From the NCBI GenBank assembly GCA_026399835.1, contig JAPLQE010000067.1, forward strand, positions 22,806-86,805: a stretch of 64,000 bases of DNA. The letters run 5' to 3'. Positions 1-9,936 of this stretch are shown piece by piece. Source of the stretch: Burkholderiales bacterium (GTDB lineage Bacteria; Pseudomonadota; Gammaproteobacteria; Burkholderiales; Burkholderiaceae_E). The position numbers and the translations under genes were made by a program. A model generated the notes under the pieces. The model searched no databases and was not told the origin of the DNA. It saw only the letters and a list, made by a program, of their open reading frames with translations. Position 1 is the first letter of the stretch. Each line of letters starts with the position of its first letter.

Positions 1-1394
1 AGGGGGGCGTCTCGCAGCTGCACGGCGCGATGCTCGACGTGACCGCACGCCGCCTCGCCGAGCTGCGCGTGCAGCGCCAGGCCCTGCTGGACGAGCTCAC
101 CGGGCTGCCCAACCGCACCGCGTTCAAGCAGGACCTCGCGCAGGCCGTCGAGGGCGCGCACGTGCGCCGCTCGCGCTTCGCGCTGCTGTTCCTCGACCTC
201 GACGGCTTCAAGGAGATCAACGACTCGCTCGGGCACGATGCCGGCGACGAGCTGCTGCAGCAGGTCGGGACGCGGATCCGCAAGTGCCTGCGCAAGGGCG
301 ATCGCCTCGCGCGCTTCGGCGGCGACGAGTTCCTGGTGCTGATCGATCCGGTGCGCCGCCGCCGTGACGTCGAGACCGTGACCCGCAAGATCCTCGAGGC
401 AGTGGCCACGCCGCTGCCGCTCGACGGCATGATGGCCACCGTCAGCGCGAGCATCGGCATCGCGATGTTCCCGGAGGACGGCGACGACCCACGTCGGCTG
501 CTGAAGAACGCCGACGCCGCGATGTACCAGGCCAAGCAGGACGGCCGCAATGCGCTGCGCTTCTATGCGCCGCGGATCAACGCGTCGCTGCGCGAGAAGG
601 TCGCGATGGTCAACGACCTGCGCGCCGCGGTCGCACGCGGCGGGCTCGGCGTCGCCTACCAGCCGATCGTCGACGGCCGCGACGGCCGGGTGCTCGGCGT
701 CGAGGCGCTCGCACGCTGGGACGACCCCAAGCGCGGCGCGGTCGGCCCCGGGGTCTTCGTGCCGCTGGCCGAGGAGACCGGACTGATCGGCGCAGTCGGC
801 GCGCAGGTGCTCGCCCGCTCGTGCGCACAGCAGGTCGACTGGGACCGACGGCGCGACGACGCCAGCACCGAGGCCTACCTGTCGGTGAACGTCTCCCCGG
901 TGCAGCTGCGCGACGGCGACTTCGTGCGCGAGCTGCGCGTGCTGCTCGCGGACACCGGCCTGCCGGCCTCGCGGCTGCAGCTCGAGCTCACCGAGGGGAC
1001 GGTGATGGCCGACCCCGCGGGGGCCGCGCGCGTGCTCGGCGAGCTTGCGGCGATGGGGGTGCGGATCGCGCTCGACGACTTCGGCACCGGGCATTCGTCG
1101 CTCGCCTACCTGCGCACCTTCCCGATCCACTGCATCAAGATCGACCGGGCCTTCGTCGGCGACCTCGGGCGTTCAGGCAGCGGCAACCAGGCGGCCATCG
1201 TGCCGGCGATCGTCGCGATCGCGCGCAGCCTCGGGGCCGAAGTGGTCGCCGAAGGCGTCGAGACCGATGCGCAGCGCGAGGCGCTGCTCGCGCTCGGTTG
1301 CCGCGCGATGCAGGGCTACCTGTTCTCGCGGCCCTTGCCGGCGGACGAGTGCGGCGCGCGTTTCCTGGTGCCGAGCTCCGAAACCGCCGGCTGA
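1..1394 (+). CDS. GGDEF-EAL cyclic-di-GMP turnover protein, 5' end outside the window
   Basis: The frame is open from the first bases, so the N-terminal sensory part is missing; the first Met in view is at position 30. Counted from it, a GGDEF motif lies at residues 97-101 with an intact RxxD inhibitory site five residues before it. An EAL motif lies at about 225-227. The EAL domain keeps the further metal and catalytic signatures (Asn in SVNVSP, Glu in LELTEG, the DDFGTG pair, Lys in CIKID and AEGVE), so both synthesis and hydrolysis of c-di-GMP are possible on sequence grounds. Which activity dominates cannot be told. The 3' end overlaps the convergent HNH gene by 79 bases. Confidence 0.93.
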   Translation, partial: GGVSQLHGAMLDVTARRLAELRVQRQALLDELTGLPNRTAFKQDLAQAVEGAHVRRSRFALLFLDLDGFKEINDSLGHDAGDELLQQVGTRIRKCLRKGDRLARFGGDEFLVLIDPVRRRRDVETVTRKILEAVATPLPLDGMMATVSASIGIAMFPEDGDDPRRLLKNADAAMYQAKQDGRNALRFYAPRINASLREKVAMVNDLRAAVARGGLGVAYQPIVDGRDGRVLGVEALARWDDPKRGAVGPGVFVPLAEETGLIGAVGAQVLARSCAQQVDWDRRRDDASTEAYLSVNVSPVQLRDGDFVRELRVLLADTGLPASRLQLELTEGTVMADPAGAARVLGELAAMGVRIALDDFGTGHSSLAYLRTFPIHCIKIDRAFVGDLGRSGSGNQAAIVPAIVAIARSLGAEVVAEGVETDAQREALLALGCRAMQGYLFSRPLPADECGARFLVPSSETAG

Positions 1395-1981
1395 TCGGGG
1401 ACCTCGTCGGACACCCACAGCCGCGAGTGACGGGGCACGCCGGCGAGCAGGAAGTGCATCTGGTCGGCGAGGATCCGGCGGTTCGCGAGGATGAACGCCT
1501 CGTGCCGGTTCGGGACATAGGGCACGTAGAGCAGCGGCATGGACGCCGACTCGGGCGTGCGGTTGCCCTTGCGCTGGTTGCAGGCGCGGCAGGCCGACAC
1601 CACGTTCTGCCAGACGGTGAGCCCGCCGCGCGAGCTCGGCGTGACATGCTCCATCTCCAGGGCGACCTGCGTGAAGCGCCCGCCGCAGTACGCGCACACA
1701 TGGCGGTCTCGGGCGAAGACCATCGAGCGCGACAGCGGGGCGCGGTCCTCGGTGCCGCGCACCTTCCAGCGCGGGCCGTCGATCGCGATGATCGCCGCGA
1801 TCTCGAGCGTGGAGCGCTGCCCGTGCAGGCGGCTGATGCCGCCATGCAGCACGAGGCGGTCGGCGCCGAGTTCCCAGCGCACCTTTCCGCTGGCGTAGTA
1901 CGCCGCGGCGGACTCGTGGTCGACCCACCTCACCGGCGTACCGGCGACGTCGAGAACGAGGATGTCGTGCATCGGGCGCAT
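1316..1981 (-). CDS. HNH endonuclease family protein
   Basis: A 221-residue protein. The C-terminal half carries the HNH zinc-ribbon type core: CAYCG, then EHVTPSSRGG with the catalytic His region, then CRACNQRKG, which supplies the second Cys pair. The roughly 95 residues before it are a beta-rich region typical of the stand-alone bacterial HNH proteins of this size; the cellular role of these is not known. The start at 1981 has a weak GGAA ribosome site; an in-frame ATG at 1972 is the alternative. It is divergent from the asparaginase gene and its 3' end runs 79 bases into the opposite-strand EAL gene, which is a little more overlap than usual. Confidence 0.85.
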   Translation of the reverse strand: MRPMHDILVLDVAGTPVRWVDHESAAAYYASGKVRWELGADRLVLHGGISRLHGQRSTLEIAAIIAIDGPRWKVRGTEDRAPLSRSMVFARDRHVCAYCGGRFTQVALEMEHVTPSSRGGLTVWQNVVSACRACNQRKGNRTPESASMPLLYVPYVPNRHEAFILANRRILADQMHFLLAGVPRHSRLWVSDEVPDQPAVSELGTRKRAPHSSAGKGRENR

Positions 1982-2073
1982 GCGTTCCGTGAAAGTACCG
2001 GAGCACCGATCATACCGGCGCCGTGCGTCGCACGCGTGACGAAACCATGGCGGCGCGGCGGTAGCATCGCGGG

Positions 2074-3078
2074 ATGGATCTCCCCCGCCTGCTGCTGATC
2101 GCCACCGGCGGCACCATCGCCGGTGCCGCGCCCTCCGCCGACCGCACCCAGGGCTACCGGCCCGGCGCGGTGCCCGTGTCCGCCCTGGTCGATGCCGTGC
2201 CGGCGCTGCGCGGGCTCGCCCGCATCGAGGCCGAGCAGCCGTTCGCGATCGGCAGCCAGCACATGACCGGCGCCCACCATCTCGCGCTCGTCGCCCGGAT
2301 CCGCGCGGCACAGGCCGATCCCGGCCTGGCCGGCATCGTCGTGACCCACGGCACCGACACCCTGGAGGAGAGTGCGCTGCTGCTCGACCTCGCCTGCCCG
2401 CGCGGCGTGCCGGTGGTGCTGACCGGCGCGATGCGGCCGGCGACCGCGATCGGCGCGGACGGCCCGATGAACCTGTACGCGGCGGCCGCGGTCGCGGTCG
2501 ACCCCGCCGCCCGCGGGGCCGGCGCGCTGGTGCTGATGAACGACCAGGTCTTCGGGCCGGACCGCGCGGCCAAGGTCCACACCTCGCGCACCGACGCCTT
2601 CGTCGCGCGCGACGGCGCGGCGCTGGCCTCGATCCTCGACGGGCGCCCGCACTGGCACCTGCCCGCGGCCGAGGCGGCCGCCCGCCGCCCGTCGCTGCTC
2701 GATCGGCTGACGACGCTGCCGGCCGCGCTGCCGCGCGTCGACATCGTCGCCCAGCACGTCGATGCGGATCCGGCGATCGTCCCCTTCCTGCTGTCGCGCG
2801 GCGCGCGCGGGCTGGTGCTGGCCGGCACCGGCCACGGCACCGTGTCCGACCCGATGCGCGACGCGCTGTCCGCGGCCGCGGCCACCGGCTGCCTGGTGAT
2901 CCGAGCGAGCCGCGTGGCGAACGGACCGGTGACCCGCAACGCGGGCGTCGACGACGACGCCGGCGGCTTCGTCGCGGCGGGCTGGCTGTCGCCGCACAAG
3001 GCGCGGCAGGTGGCCGCGCTGGCCTTGGCCGCGGGGCTGGACCGCGACGCGGTGCAGGCGCTGGTCGACGGGTTCTAG
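2074..3078 (+). CDS. L-asparaginase, bacterial type
   Basis: Hydrolyses L-asparagine to aspartate and ammonia. The 334-residue protein has the N-terminal nucleophile loop TGGTIAG (residues 11-17, Thr14 as the likely nucleophile), the second conserved loop VTHGTDTLEES (about 90-100) with the Thr-Asp pair, and TGAMRP (about 117-122). The length is normal for the family. There is no signal peptide, so a cytoplasmic enzyme is more likely than a periplasmic one; type I versus type II cannot be settled by eye. It stands alone, divergent from the HNH gene and convergent with ubiJ, in the place where ubiB often follows ubiJ in related genomes. Confidence 0.92.
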   Translation: MDLPRLLLIATGGTIAGAAPSADRTQGYRPGAVPVSALVDAVPALRGLARIEAEQPFAIGSQHMTGAHHLALVARIRAAQADPGLAGIVVTHGTDTLEESALLLDLACPRGVPVVLTGAMRPATAIGADGPMNLYAAAAVAVDPAARGAGALVLMNDQVFGPDRAAKVHTSRTDAFVARDGAALASILDGRPHWHLPAAEAAARRPSLLDRLTTLPAALPRVDIVAQHVDADPAIVPFLLSRGARGLVLAGTGHGTVSDPMRDALSAAAATGCLVIRASRVANGPVTRNAGVDDDAGGFVAAGWLSPHKARQVAALALAAGLDRDAVQALVDGF

Positions 3079-3136
3079 GCGGGGCTCGGCCGTCCGGGGG
3101 TCTCGGCGGCAGGGCGGGACTCGGCGGCGACGGGAC

Positions 3137-3748
3137 TCAGGCGCGGGCGGGGCTCGCCGGAATGGCGGCCTCGGCACGCCGGATCACCGCCTCGAGGCCA
3201 TCGATCGCCTCCGACAGCGTGCGCAGGTCCTCGCGACCGACGAGTTGCGGATCCTCCTGCACCAGGAACTGGCGCAGTCCGGTCTCGACGCGGCCGCGCA
3301 GGTCATCGGCCTGGCGCACGCCTTCGCGGGCGGTCTCGCCCATCCGGTGGGCGACGCGGTCGCCGAAGACCTTGCTCAGGTCCTCCTCGACGTCCCAGCG
3401 CAGGTGCTGGGCGATCTCGCCGACGGCGGCGGCGACCATCACGTCACCGTCGACCTTCAGGTGACCGGTCAGGCCGCGTGGGCCGTCCCGCAGCATCCCG
3501 AACAACGCGTCGATCGACGGCGTCAGCGACAGGGTCACTGTCGGCGACGCCACCTCGGCGACTTCGAGCATGCCCTGGTCCGCGATCCGCGCGTCCGCAC
3601 TGACCGGACCGAGCGGCGTGGCGACGACGATCCGGACGGTGCGTCCCGCATGGGCGCGCAGGCGGTCGCGCGCCCAGGCCTGCTGCCGCAACACGTGATT
3701 CAGCGCGGACAGCGCTGTCTGTGCGAGCGGCAGCGGGACCCCGGCCAT
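3137..3748 (-). CDS. ubiJ: UbiJ, SCP2-domain ubiquinone biosynthesis accessory factor
   Basis: A 203-residue protein with an N-terminal SCP2-like lipid-binding domain (roughly residues 1-120) and a helical, charged C-terminal part. The family helps hold ubiquinone intermediates for the soluble Ubi complex. It lies 5 bases downstream of the Tim44-like gene and in the same direction as ubiE, which is the standard betaproteobacterial arrangement and supports the call more than any single motif. The start at 3748 is the first Met before the SCP2 region. The ubiB kinase-like gene that commonly follows is absent here. Confidence 0.85.
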   Translation of the reverse strand: MAGVPLPLAQTALSALNHVLRQQAWARDRLRAHAGRTVRIVVATPLGPVSADARIADQGMLEVAEVASPTVTLSLTPSIDALFGMLRDGPRGLTGHLKVDGDVMVAAAVGEIAQHLRWDVEEDLSKVFGDRVAHRMGETAREGVRQADDLRGRVETGLRQFLVQEDPQLVGREDLRTLSEAIDGLEAVIRRAEAAIPASPARA

Positions 3749-3753
3749 CGGGC

Positions 3754-4737
3754 TCAGGCGCGGGTGAGCTGCTGGATGCCAGCGAGGACCCAGCCGCCGG
3801 TGCCGGCCGCGGGACGCTCGAAGTTCCAGACCTCGTCGAAGGCCTCGGGCGCGGCGTTCGGCTGCTCGCGCAGCGTGCCCGAGAAGCGCACGCTCGCCAG
3901 GTGCTCGCTCGCGCCGCTCTCCACGCCGAGCAGGCGCGCATCGAGGGTGATCACGTCGGTCTGGTTGGGCGCGCCGTTGCGCTCGTCGATCTCGAGCTTG
4001 AGCTCGGCGAACATCTCGGGGCTGGTGAACTCGCGCAGGTCGGCGGTGTCGCCGGCGTCGAAGGCGGCCTGCAGGCGCACGAAGTAGACCTTCGCGTTGC
4101 GCACGAAGCCTTCGGCATCGAAGCCCTCGGGGATCGCCCCGGACACCACCGGCTGCGCGGCCGCGCGGACAGTGTCCATCGGCTGCTCGCGGCTGGCCGC
4201 CGACGCGGGCGCCGGCTGGTAGTTGGGCACCGAGGCTTCCTGGCCGAGGCCGGTGTACGCGTACGGCGTGGCGCCGGCGAAGGCCGGGCGCTGCTGCGAC
4301 GCGGCGCGGCGGGACATGATCAGGCGCACGACCACGAGCGCGGCCACGGCGAGCAGCGCGATCATCATGAACGAGGCCAGCTCGTCGCCGAAGCCGAGGT
4401 GGCTGGCGAGCGCGGCCAGGCCCAGGCCCGCGGCGAGACCCGCGAGCGGAGCGAGCCAGCGCTTGCCGCCGGTCGCGGCGGCAGCGGCGGCAGGGGCTGC
4501 CGGACGGGCCGCGGCGGCCGCCGACGGCGCCGCGGGCGCGGGCGCGGATGGGGTCGCGGTCGGGCCGGCAGGCGAGGCCCCGGCCGGCGAGGACGGTGTG
4601 GCGTCGCGCTGCATCACCCCGCTGGGGGCCTGCTTGCCGACGCTCTTGCCGCTGGCCATGCGCTTGGCCTCGGCGTCGGCGAGGCCGATCGTCGTGGCGG
4701 CGAAGATGGCAATCAGCGCGATCCAGAGAGTCTTCAT
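3754..4737 (-). CDS. Tim44-like domain membrane protein
   Basis: A 327-residue protein. Residues 1-24 are a cleavable signal peptide or first membrane segment. An Ala/Pro-rich linker follows, then two hydrophobic segments (roughly 95-117 and 122-142) and a C-terminal Tim44-like domain (about 190-327) containing the typical helix-rich start and the conserved DVWNFER-like region seen here as DEVWNFER. A GAGGAG ribosome site precedes the start at 4737. The bacterial Tim44-like proteins have no firmly assigned function. Its place between ubiE and ubiJ recurs in Burkholderiales. Confidence 0.85.
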   Translation of the reverse strand: MKTLWIALIAIFAATTIGLADAEAKRMASGKSVGKQAPSGVMQRDATPSSPAGASPAGPTATPSAPAPAAPSAAAAARPAAPAAAAAATGGKRWLAPLAGLAAGLGLAALASHLGFGDELASFMMIALLAVAALVVVRLIMSRRAASQQRPAFAGATPYAYTGLGQEASVPNYQPAPASAASREQPMDTVRAAAQPVVSGAIPEGFDAEGFVRNAKVYFVRLQAAFDAGDTADLREFTSPEMFAELKLEIDERNGAPNQTDVITLDARLLGVESGASEHLASVRFSGTLREQPNAAPEAFDEVWNFERPAAGTGGWVLAGIQQLTRA

Positions 4738-4768
4738 CAATCTGCTCCTCGAAGCGGTGTTCGTGCTC

Positions 4769-4788
4769 GGCAAGGCCCATGCCTTGCC
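4769..4788. other. Perfect hairpin between ubiE and the Tim44-like gene
   Basis: An 8-bp perfect stem (GGCAAGGC with GCCTTGCC) closed by a 4-base loop lies in the 95-base gap between ubiE and the next gene on the minus strand. There is no T-run after it on either strand, so it is not a standard intrinsic terminator. It could stop exonucleases or tune expression within the operon. Confidence 0.5.
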
Positions 4789-4832
4789 GGTTGAATGCGT
4801 GTCCGTCGCAGCGTAGCGCCGGACCTTGCCGA

Positions 4833-5656
<824 letters not shown>

Positions 5657-5660
<4 letters not shown>

Positions 5661-6109
5661 GAACGGGGCCGCGACATCGAGACCGCGGCGATCGGGGTGT
5701 CCGGGAGCGCGGCAGGCGCGGCGGGTGCCGACCCGCCGGCGTCGCGGCTCGCGCCGGCTGCCTGCAGGCGCTCGAGGTACTCCTCCCAGAGCCGGTCGTG
5801 GTTCGTGCCGAGCCAGTGGAGGTAGTCCCAGGAGAAGATCCCGGTGGCATGGCCGTCCGAGAAGTGCGGCTGGATCGCGTAGTGGCCGACCGGCTCGACG
5901 GCGGCGATGCCGACCTCGCGCTTGCCGACCTGCAGCACCTCCTGCCCGGGCCCGTGGCCACGCACCTCGGCCGACGGCGAATGCACCCGCAGCAGCTCGA
6001 ACGGGAGCCGGAACGCGGCGCCGTCGGAGAAGGCGATCTCCAGGACGCGGGACTGGGTGTGGACGACGATCCGGGTCGGCGTCGGGGTGCTCTTGTCGAG
6101 GCCGGCCAT
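5657..6109 (-). CDS. DUF971 / gamma-butyrobetaine hydroxylase N-terminal-like protein
   Basis: A 150-residue protein. The central region (about 12-110) matches the DUF971 fold also found at the N-terminus of gamma-butyrobetaine hydroxylase: the start [15 protein letters not shown], then [18 protein letters not shown] and the [12 protein letters not shown] signature. The stand-alone bacterial version has no assigned function. It is the first gene of the ubiE-Tim44-ubiJ block and its TGA overlaps the GTG of ubiE by three bases in a GTGA arrangement, so a link to quinone synthesis or to iron-sulfur handling is plausible but inferred from position only. Confidence 0.85.
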
Positions 6110-6177
6110 CGTGAGGGGGTACAGGGGGGGTCTGACGAGCCGCGATGGTATCGCGAATCTGACGCGCTCCCGCCGCG

Positions 6178-7905
6178 TCAGCCGAGCCGCCCGACCTCGA
6201 CGCGATCGTGGTCGATGCCGCGCTCGATCAGCTTGACCAGGCGCAGCATGCGCTCGCCCGAGACGTCTCGCACCGTCACCTCGGTCGCGCCCTCGAAGCG
6301 GTCGCGGCGCAGCACCAGCGAGGCGGGCGCCGACCCGGTGGCCGCCGGGAACCACCAGGCGTCCTCGCTGCCGCTGGTCGCTGCGAAACTCACGCGGACC
6401 AGCACCGGCGCGCCCGGCCAGAACTCGACGCCGACGTCGTGGCCGAACGGCTCGCGGCTGTCGGCCGAGCCGGTCTGCGTGAGCGTCACCACCGTGCCGA
6501 CGAGCAGACGCGACGGGCCCGAGCCGGGACGGCGGCGACCGGCGAGCGTGCCGCGCGGCGCGACGCGCACCGGCATCACCGCGACCAGCTGGCCGAGGCG
6601 CAGCCGCGGCCCCTCGGAGGCGCGTGCGAACACCGCCCGGCGGGCGTCCTGCCCGCGCCAGCCCACCGGCTCGCCGATGCGCTCCATCAGCGCGAGGATC
6701 TCCGTGTCGCGCAGCGCGGCGGCAGCGGCGGCGTCGGCCGTCCGCGCGGCCTCGTCCGCCGACCCGTGCGAGCGATCCGCCTCGGTCCCGAACTCGAACG
6801 CCCCGGCGCCGCCGGAGCGGCCGTAGACATAGGGCGAGCGGCCGTCCGCGGTCGCGGCCATCGTCTCGACCGGCACGGTGTCGTCAGCCAGCATCGGGGC
6901 GTCGTCGGGCTTCATCGCGCGCGGCAGGCCGACCGCGAGCAGCGCCCGCGAGAGCGGCGGGCGCACCAGCGGCGTGGGTACGTGATGCGGACCCCAGACC
7001 GCGGCGAGCTGCGCGAGCAGCGCGTCGACGGCCGCGGGCGCGAGCCGCGTGCGCAGTCCGATCGACGCCGGCGAGGCGCCCTGCGCGAGGTGTTCGCGGC
7101 AAGTCAGGATCAGCGCATGCGCCTCGCGCGTGTCGAGGCGAACCGTGTGGTGGACCGACAGCATGAGCGCGGGGCCGTCGGCGCTCGCATGCGGCAGGCC
7201 GTCGACGTCGATCCAGGCGCCGGTTCGCGCCGCCGAGTGGCGAGCGACCCGGAACGCATGCTCGAGCGCGGCGCCCGACAGGCCGAGCGGCTCGAGCAGG
7301 CGCATCAGCAGCGGGGTGACGAAGGCGGTCCGCGGCGGGCCGCAACGCCCGCCCACCGGGATGGAGGGCTCCGGGAAGGACGCATCGAGCACGCCGGCCG
7401 ACCACAGCGGGAAGGCCAGTCGGCACAGATCGTCCCAGTCGTCGCGGTGCAGCGCGATCCGCAGCCGCCCTGCGCCCACCAGCAGCCGCGACTGGGCGTC
7501 GAGCGCACGTGCGAGTGCGAGGAGCGCCCGGGTCGACGCGGGCGCCACCGGGCCGCCGGCGCCCGCGGCGCGCAGGTCGGCGTACGTGCGCTTGTAGGCG
7601 TCGCGCACTGCGCGCAGCGCCAGGCCCATGCGATGGAAGGTGGCGCTCTCGTCGGCCGCCAACGGGATCGGGCGGTTGCGCAGCGCCTCGACCATCGGCT
7701 CGACGACCGCGATCCAGTCGGCGCGCAGCGTCTCGAGCACGGCCAGCCGGATGTCCGGCGACTCGGCAAGGCGCTCCAGGGTGTCGGCGAATCGGGCGAG
7801 GCGCACCAGCCCGGTCGCGGCGTCCTCGCGCAAGGCCGCCGCGAGCCGCGGAACCTCGGCGGATCGCGGTGTGCGAACCCTGCGCAGTGCGTCGACGACT
7901 CCCAT
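6178..7905 (-). CDS. Unrecognised 575-residue protein
   Basis: I do not recognise the family. The first 400 or so residues are helix-rich with many Leu/Ala/Arg, no signal peptide and no clear membrane segment. After an acidic, Ala-rich linker (about 380-420) the last 150 residues look like a beta-rich domain (stretches such as [15 protein letters not shown] and [13 protein letters not shown]) of the size of a PilZ or similar barrel, but I see no RxxxR or DxSxxG c-di-GMP signature, so that is only a resemblance. The start is ambiguous: ATG at 7905 or 7914. It lies between the metallophosphoesterase and DUF971 genes on the same strand. Confidence 0.75.
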   Translation of the reverse strand: MGVVDALRRVRTPRSAEVPRLAAALREDAATGLVRLARFADTLERLAESPDIRLAVLETLRADWIAVVEPMVEALRNRPIPLAADESATFHRMGLALRAVRDAYKRTYADLRAAGAGGPVAPASTRALLALARALDAQSRLLVGAGRLRIALHRDDWDDLCRLAFPLWSAGVLDASFPEPSIPVGGRCGPPRTAFVTPLLMRLLEPLGLSGAALEHAFRVARHSAARTGAWIDVDGLPHASADGPALMLSVHHTVRLDTREAHALILTCREHLAQGASPASIGLRTRLAPAAVDALLAQLAAVWGPHHVPTPLVRPPLSRALLAVGLPRAMKPDDAPMLADDTVPVETMAATADGRSPYVYGRSGGAGAFEFGTEADRSHGSADEAARTADAAAAAALRDTEILALMERIGEPVGWRGQDARRAVFARASEGPRLRLGQLVAVMPVRVAPRGTLAGRRRPGSGPSRLLVGTVVTLTQTGSADSREPFGHDVGVEFWPGAPVLVRVSFAATSGSEDAWWFPAATGSAPASLVLRRDRFEGATEVTVRDVSGERMLRLVKLIERGIDHDRVEVGRLG

Positions 7906-7991
7906 GGACCGCATCGTGAGGCGCGCGGGGGCCCTGCGCGCGGGCATTGGCACGCATGCGACGGCCGACGATCGGCCGACGGACGGACTTG

Positions 7992-8789
7992 TCAGACGCG
8001 CAGCATGCGCATCGGATCGAAGCGGGGGTTCTCGAAGCCGCCGGAGCGCATCGGATAGCCGCGCGGATTGCAGACCACGCGGCAGCCGCCGGCCAGGTAG
8101 TCGTGCGAGCTGTGCGTGTGGCCGTGCACCCAGAGATCGGCCGCGGGCAGCAGCCCGTCGAGATCGCTGGCGAAGGCCGGGTTCGACGGCGCCGCGACGA
8201 ACTCCGGCGAGACCGAATGCCAGCTCGGCAGGTGGTGGGTCACGACCACCCGCCGCCCGGCGGGGGGGCGGGCGAGCGTGTCGCGCAGCCAGTCGCGCGA
8301 GCGCTCGTGCAGCGCCACCGAATCCTCGGGCGTGAAGCGCCGGGTGCCGGTCGCAGACGACGGGTCGCCGACGTCGATCTTGTGATAGTCGAGCATGACG
8401 CGGCGCGCGCCGGCCATCGCGTCGGCCGCGGACATCCTCACCGGGCGCCCCGGGCGGTCGTGCAGGCGGTAGTCGGTCCAGGCCGTGCAGCCGACGAACT
8501 CGACGCCGCCGATCCAAACGACATCCTCCTCGAGCAGGTGGATGTCGAGTCGGCGCGCGGTCTCGCGCATCGCGTCCATCGCGGCCTCGCGCACCGTGTC
8601 GAAGAACTCGTGGTTGCCGGCGACCTGCACGATCGGGTGGTGGGGGAAGCTGCGGCGCGCCCAGCGCAGGGCGAGCGTGGCCTGGCCGATGTCGCCGGCG
8701 AGCACCACCAGGTCGTACGCGTCGGGCGGCGCGGGCGGCACGCAGGCCGCCCACTCGACGTGCAGGTCCGAGAGCACCAGCAGCCGCAT
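7992..8789 (-). CDS. Calcineurin-like metallophosphoesterase
   Basis: A 265-residue cytoplasmic protein with the full set of metallophosphoesterase blocks in order: SDLHVEW (DxH) at the N-terminus, GDIGQ (GDxx), GNHEF (GNHE), VVTHHLPSW (the metal His pair) and GHTHSSHDY (GHxH). It should bind two metal ions and hydrolyse a phosphodiester or phosphomonoester; the substrate is unknown. It starts 17 bases after the SDR stop codon and is probably co-transcribed with it. Confidence 0.9.
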   Translation of the reverse strand: MRLLVLSDLHVEWAACVPPAPPDAYDLVVLAGDIGQATLALRWARRSFPHHPIVQVAGNHEFFDTVREAAMDAMRETARRLDIHLLEEDVVWIGGVEFVGCTAWTDYRLHDRPGRPVRMSAADAMAGARRVMLDYHKIDVGDPSSATGTRRFTPEDSVALHERSRDWLRDTLARPPAGRRVVVTHHLPSWHSVSPEFVAAPSNPAFASDLDGLLPAADLWVHGHTHSSHDYLAGGCRVVCNPRGYPMRSGGFENPRFDPMRMLRV

Positions 8790-8806
8790 CGCCGCGCCCT
8801 CGCCGC

Positions 8807-9583
8807 TCAGAACTTGGTGTAGCCGCCGTCGATCACGAACTGCTCGCCCGTGTGGTACGCCGACGCGTCGCTCGCGAGGTAGACGGCGATGCCGCCGAAG
8901 TCGTCGATCTCGCCCCAGCGGCGGGCGGGGATGCGCGGCATCACCGCGTCGGCGAACTTCGGATTGTTGACCGAGCGCTCGGTCATGTCGGTGACGATCC
9001 AGCCGGGCAGGATCGAGTTGACACGGACCCGGTGCCGGGCGAGCTCGACCGACAGCGCGCGAACGAAGGACGTGACCGCGCCCTTGGAGGCGCCGTAGTG
9101 GCTGTTGCGGGCCGCGCCCTCGATGGCCGCGGTGCTGGCGGTGGCCACCAGCGAGCCGCCCTGCCCGCGCTCGGCCATGTGGCGCGCCGCCGCACGGAAG
9201 GTCAGGAACACGCCCTCGACGTTGACGCGCTGCACGCGGCGGAACTCCTCGAGGCTCATGTCGGTCATCAGCGTGCCCTTGGAGGAGACGCCCGCGTTGG
9301 CGAAGCAGGCATCGACATGGCCGAGGGCGGCGACGGTCGCGGCGAAGGCCGACTCGACCTGGGCCTCGTCGCCGACGTCGCACACGAAGGCGTGCACCCG
9401 CGAGCCGTCAGGCGCCTCGGCGGCCAGCGAAGCCTTGGCCTTGGCGGTCTTCTCGGGGTTGGAGCCCCAGATGGCGACCGAGGCGCCCGAGGCGAGCAGC
9501 GCGCGCGCCATGCCGAGGCCGATGCCGCCGTTGCCACCGGTGACGAGTGCGGTGCGGCCGGTGAGGTCGAAGGGGGTGTACAT
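8807..9583 (-). CDS. Short-chain dehydrogenase/reductase (SDR)
   Basis: A 258-residue classical SDR: cofactor loop TGGNGGIGLG (about 15-24), NAG (about 95), catalytic Ser region, YGASK with the Tyr-x-x-x-Lys pair, and a C-terminal EQFVIDGGYT segment typical of 3-oxoacyl-ACP-reductase-like or gluconate-dehydrogenase-like members. The substrate is not predictable. A GGAG ribosome site precedes the ATG at 9583. It is divergent from the TetR gene, and an imperfect palindrome in the shared upstream region may place it under TetR control. Confidence 0.9.
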   Translation of the reverse strand: MYTPFDLTGRTALVTGGNGGIGLGMARALLASGASVAIWGSNPEKTAKAKASLAAEAPDGSRVHAFVCDVGDEAQVESAFAATVAALGHVDACFANAGVSSKGTLMTDMSLEEFRRVQRVNVEGVFLTFRAAARHMAERGQGGSLVATASTAAIEGAARNSHYGASKGAVTSFVRALSVELARHRVRVNSILPGWIVTDMTERSVNNPKFADAVMPRIPARRWGEIDDFGGIAVYLASDASAYHTGEQFVIDGGYTKF

Positions 9584-9936
9584 GGGTGGGGTCTCCTCGG
9601 GGCGCCGGGCCGGGCCGGTCGTGGCATGGCATGAGGTCGGATGCTGCCGATGATACCGGCCCGCGGCGCGGCGCCCGCGACCTGCCCGCGCCCGCCATTC
9701 CGCCTTCGGACGGCACGGCCGCGCCACCCCGGACGGGCTGCTAGGATCGATCGGCCACCGCCCGTTGCAGAACCGCTCCGGCATCGGCCCCCGGCTTGCG
9801 CCCTTCCCACCGAGCGCATCGAGCCCGGCATCCGCGAGCTCGCCCGGGCCTTCGCCGAGGCCGACGACCTGCGTGATATCGTCGATCGACGACATCGGAA
9901 CGGTCCCGCGTCCCGCACCGAGGAGATCCCCGACGC
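9584..9936. other. Divergent intergenic region between the SDR and tetR genes
   Basis: A 353-base non-coding stretch. It holds the imperfect palindrome at 9875-9896 close to the tetR start. Otherwise I see no gene, no RNA structure and no strong -35/-10 pair. Confidence 0.6.
9875..9896. promoter_or_regulatory. Imperfect palindrome upstream of tetR, candidate TetR operator
   Basis: A 22-base inverted repeat with one mismatched pair; its core TCGTCGATCGACGA is perfect. Its left arm contains TATCGTCGA. The perfect palindrome before the downstream ABC operon has TATCGTCAA at the same place. It ends 40 bases before the tetR start, a normal place for autorepression, and could also act on the divergent SDR gene. 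Confidence 0.6.

Noticed and set aside
4769..4788. Intrinsic terminator after ubiE
   Set aside because: The hairpin is perfect but no T-run follows on either strand; kept as a hairpin of unknown role.
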